Shown piece after piece: positions 62,323 through 64,000 of a stretch of 64,000 bases of DNA. Every line of letters begins with the position of its first letter. Positions within the stretch are counted from its first letter, which is position 1. The position numbers and the translations under genes were made by a program. The notes beneath the pieces were generated by a model. The model saw only the letters and a program-made list of their open reading frames with translations. It was not told where the DNA came from and did no database searches. The stretch lies in assembly GCA_938039675.1 (NCBI GenBank), contig CALHUI010000007.1, forward strand, positions 347,472 to 411,471. Direction: 5' to 3'. Source of the DNA: an uncultured Cytophagales bacterium (GTDB taxonomy: Bacteria > Bacteroidota > Bacteroidia > Cytophagales > Thermoflexibacteraceae).

Positions 62323-62344
62323 GGGGCAGGGCGAACCTTGCCCC
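62323..62344. repeat. Hairpin repeat, copy 2 of the 18-base palindrome
   Basis: A 9-base stem (GGGGCAGGG with CCTTGCCCC, one G-T pair) encloses a CGAA loop. Positions 62325-62342 match the palindrome at 12372-12389 (read on the other strand) at 15 of 18 bases. Confidence 0.55.
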
Positions 62345-62554
62345 ATTGAGCAAACAAGCCAAATAAACCGATATGCGGATTTAAATAGGCTGTAGTAGCC
62401 CCTATTGCAATCGGCGCTTCGCAAAATCCGATTTTTCTAAATTCTTACCTCTTCCAAACAACGGGCAATCCGTCGGAAAATCTCTTCCATGCACAAAGCA
62501 GTAACTTGCCCGGCTTCTTTGCCCTCCATCCCCGCTGACGCATTGGAAAGATAA

Positions 62555-62905
62555 GCGCCCCCATGGACGTTAGCCCAAATAGAGACAGCAACCAACATCT
62601 TTACTCAACCCATCATATTTGACCAGCCTGAAGATGATTTGGACAATGATTTTATATTTAACGACCTTATTAATATCTTCAAGGAAATCAAGCTTTACAG
62701 GCAGGTTATCATCGTAACACACAATGCAAACATTGTTGTAAACGCAGATGCCGAGCAGGTTATCGTTGCGGAAAATAATGAAGAAAGATTGTCGTATAGA
62801 AGCGGCTCATTAGAAAATCCAGATATTAATACCGCAGTTTGCAATATACTTGAAGGCGGAAAAATTGCCTTTCAGCAACGAAGAAATAAATATCATTTAA
62901 ATTAA
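62555..62905 (+). pseudogene. C-terminal stub of an SMC/TrlF-like AAA ATPase
   Basis: The frame is open from a TAA at 62552-62554 to 62905. It carries the end of an SMC-like ATPase: Walker B PIIFDQPEDDLDN, RQVIIVTHNANIVVNADAEQ (the H-loop), then SGSLENPDINTAVCNILEGG. These motifs are typical of TrlF-family and related ATPases encoded near restriction systems. The Walker A region and most of the protein are missing, and no upstream coding sequence is visible in other frames. This is the decayed end of a lost gene. The methyltransferase starts 18 bases after its stop. Confidence 0.65.
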
Positions 62906-62923
62906 TCCATTCAAAAACAAAAT

Positions 62924-64000
62924 ATGACAGAACTCATTTGGGAAGGAAAGTATAAAGACGGAAAAAAGGTAGCCCCCGTAAGGATTGCCCTGCCCTTTCA
63001 GACCATTGAAACCATTAACGAAAGCGCATCCGACCGCCAAAAACGCCTGAGCAGTCTGTTTAACGAAAAACAGGAAACGGGCGATTGGCGTAACCGCCTG
63101 ATTTGGGGCGACAAAAAATACGTGCTGCCTTCTCTACTGCCCGAGTTTGCAGGCAAAGTAAACCTTATTTACATTGACCCGCCTTTTAACGTAGGGGCTG
63201 ATTTTTCATTTACGGCAACCATTCCCGACCACCCCGATAGTGAGGAAGACGAAACCACCACCTTTGTAAAACAACCCAGCATTATTGAACAAAAGGCATA
63301 CAGAGACACCTGGGGCAAAGGATTGGACAGCTACCTGCAATGGTTCTACGAAACCGCTGTGTTGCTGCGGGAACTGTTAGCCGATGACGGCAGCATTTAT
63401 GTGCATCTGGATTGGCATGTGGGGCACTATGCCAAATGCGTTTTAGATGAAGTATTCGGGTATGAGAATTTTTTGAATGAATTGATATGGGGTTATAAAA
63501 GGCCTTCAGCTCCTAAACAAAGACAATTTTCAAGACTACATGATAACATTTTTTGGTATAAGAAAGGTCTTACTTGGACATTCAAAGCAGATGAAATAAG
63601 GATACCTTATGCTGAAAGCAGTATAGCGAGAGCAGGTTATGCCGGAAATGCGAGCAAAATGACTGGTGGTGCTGGCGTGGAGTTAAAAGAGAACGGAAAA
63701 ATTCCTGAAGATTGGTGGGATATACCAATGCTTAAAGGAAATTCAAATGAGCATCTTCCATACCCCACTCAAAAACCCGAAGCCCTTTTAGAACGCATCA
63801 TCAAAGCAAGCAGCAACGAAGGCGATTTGGTATTGGATTGCTTCTGCGGCAGCGGCACTACGGCAGCCGTAGCTGAAAAACTCAACCGCCGATGGATTGC
63901 CTGCGATTTGGGACGTTTTGCCATACACACCACCCGCAAACGCCTGCTGGGCATTCCCAACGTGAAGCCCTTTGTGGTTCAGAACCTTGGCAAATATGAA
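62924..64000 (+). CDS. Site-specific DNA methyltransferase (N6-adenine type), 3' end cut off
   Basis: 359 codons are open to the window edge. Motif IV is YIDPPFNVG (D-P-P-F, the form of N6-adenine enzymes), and motif I is VLDCFCGSGTTAAVAEKL. Because motif IV precedes motif I, the order is that of beta-class enzymes such as type III Mod proteins. The segment between about 63470 and 63765, the likely target-recognition region, is clearly more AT-rich than its flanks. The start follows the ATPase stub by 18 bases. A restriction gene may lie beyond the edge. It could be an orphan methylase or the Mod of a type III-like system. Confidence 0.85.
   Translation, partial: MTELIWEGKYKDGKKVAPVRIALPFQTIETINESASDRQKRLSSLFNEKQETGDWRNRLIWGDKKYVLPSLLPEFAGKVNLIYIDPPFNVGADFSFTATIPDHPDSEEDETTTFVKQPSIIEQKAYRDTWGKGLDSYLQWFYETAVLLRELLADDGSIYVHLDWHVGHYAKCVLDEVFGYENFLNELIWGYKRPSAPKQRQFSRLHDNIFWYKKGLTWTFKADEIRIPYAESSIARAGYAGNASKMTGGAGVELKENGKIPEDWWDIPMLKGNSNEHLPYPTQKPEALLERIIKASSNEGDLVLDCFCGSGTTAAVAEKLNRRWIACDLGRFAIHTTRKRLLGIPNVKPFVVQNLGKYE

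Larger units (their letters stand above)
62203..62554. other. Repeat-containing boundary between the core genes and the defence-like region
   Basis: 352 bases with no supported gene separate htrA from the ATPase stub. Two hairpin repeats lie inside it (62280-62310 and 62323-62344, listed separately). A minus-strand 53-codon frame (62437-62598) overlaps the ATPase remnant and is not supported. Confidence 0.45.

Noticed and set aside
62437..62598. Minus-strand 53-codon ORF starting MLVAVSIWANVHGG.
   Set aside because: It overlaps the conserved ATPase stub on the other strand, has no family or promoter support, and lies in low-constraint debris.

Overview
The window is 64 kb of a Bacteroidota chromosome, most likely from the Cytophagia. 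The evidence is a gldF gliding permease, a DUF3276 (PUR-alpha-like) protein, a type-3 ProRS, a DUF983 protein, a probable dual-membrane anti-sigma factor, and many promoters of the Bacteroidota type (TTG or TTTG, 17-22 bases, then TAnnTTTG). Genes are dense, often overlap by 1-4 bases, and mostly encode housekeeping or envelope functions. No plasmid, prophage, insertion sequence or CRISPR array is visible.

Layout. 0-7.7 kb: purS (edge) and pssA, a papain-like protease, an alpha/beta hydrolase, a 59-residue ORF opposite a HTH-S24 regulator, an esterase, trxA, proS, and a broken small secreted-protein gene. 7.9-16.2 kb: a CzcA/CzcB-type metal efflux pair, gldF, a stand-alone H-NOX sensor, radA, and a LysM protein. 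16.4-20.6 kb: an lpxR-family gene with an in-frame amber stop, a voltage-gated K+ channel, a 50-residue basic protein, hutH, and a DoxX-like protein. 20.7-28.4 kb: DUF3276, a polyprenol-phosphate sugar transferase, mutS-hflX, a pseudouridine synthase, and an ECF sigma factor overlapping a gene for a protein with an inner-membrane helix and an outer-membrane barrel. 28.6-35.6 kb: an M1 peptidase, an orphan shortened mutA, a GT2 glycosyltransferase, rfbC, and a CDF metal exporter. 35.6-48 kb: DUF983, an isoaspartyl peptidase, a thioesterase, a PH-like membrane protein coupled to lpxB, a divergent HxlR/DJ-1 pair, a cluster of broken genes (DUF481, bestrophin, SDR), an F420-reductase-like protein, a GT-C-like membrane protein that shares start-codon bases with a divergent gene, and an M14 peptidase. 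48-62.2 kb: tRNA-His, pyrC, a PGI/PMI isomerase with a methyltransferase, MerTP with GDCCVxC, an S9 peptidase with tsaB, proline dehydrogenase, a dipeptide epimerase, NfeD, and TPR-HtrA. 62.2-64 kb: the start of an accessory region, with the C-terminal stub of an SMC/TrlF-like ATPase followed by a DNA methyltransferase that runs off the end.

The most interesting points are the sigma/dual-membrane anti-sigma pair (26.5-28.4 kb), the orphan H-NOX whose residues suggest an NO-selective pocket, the eroding genes at 41.4-42.9 kb, the divergent repressor/small-ORF pair at 3 kb, and the defence-like edge after 62.5 kb. I found no complete new system. The best candidate for one lies at and beyond the right edge.
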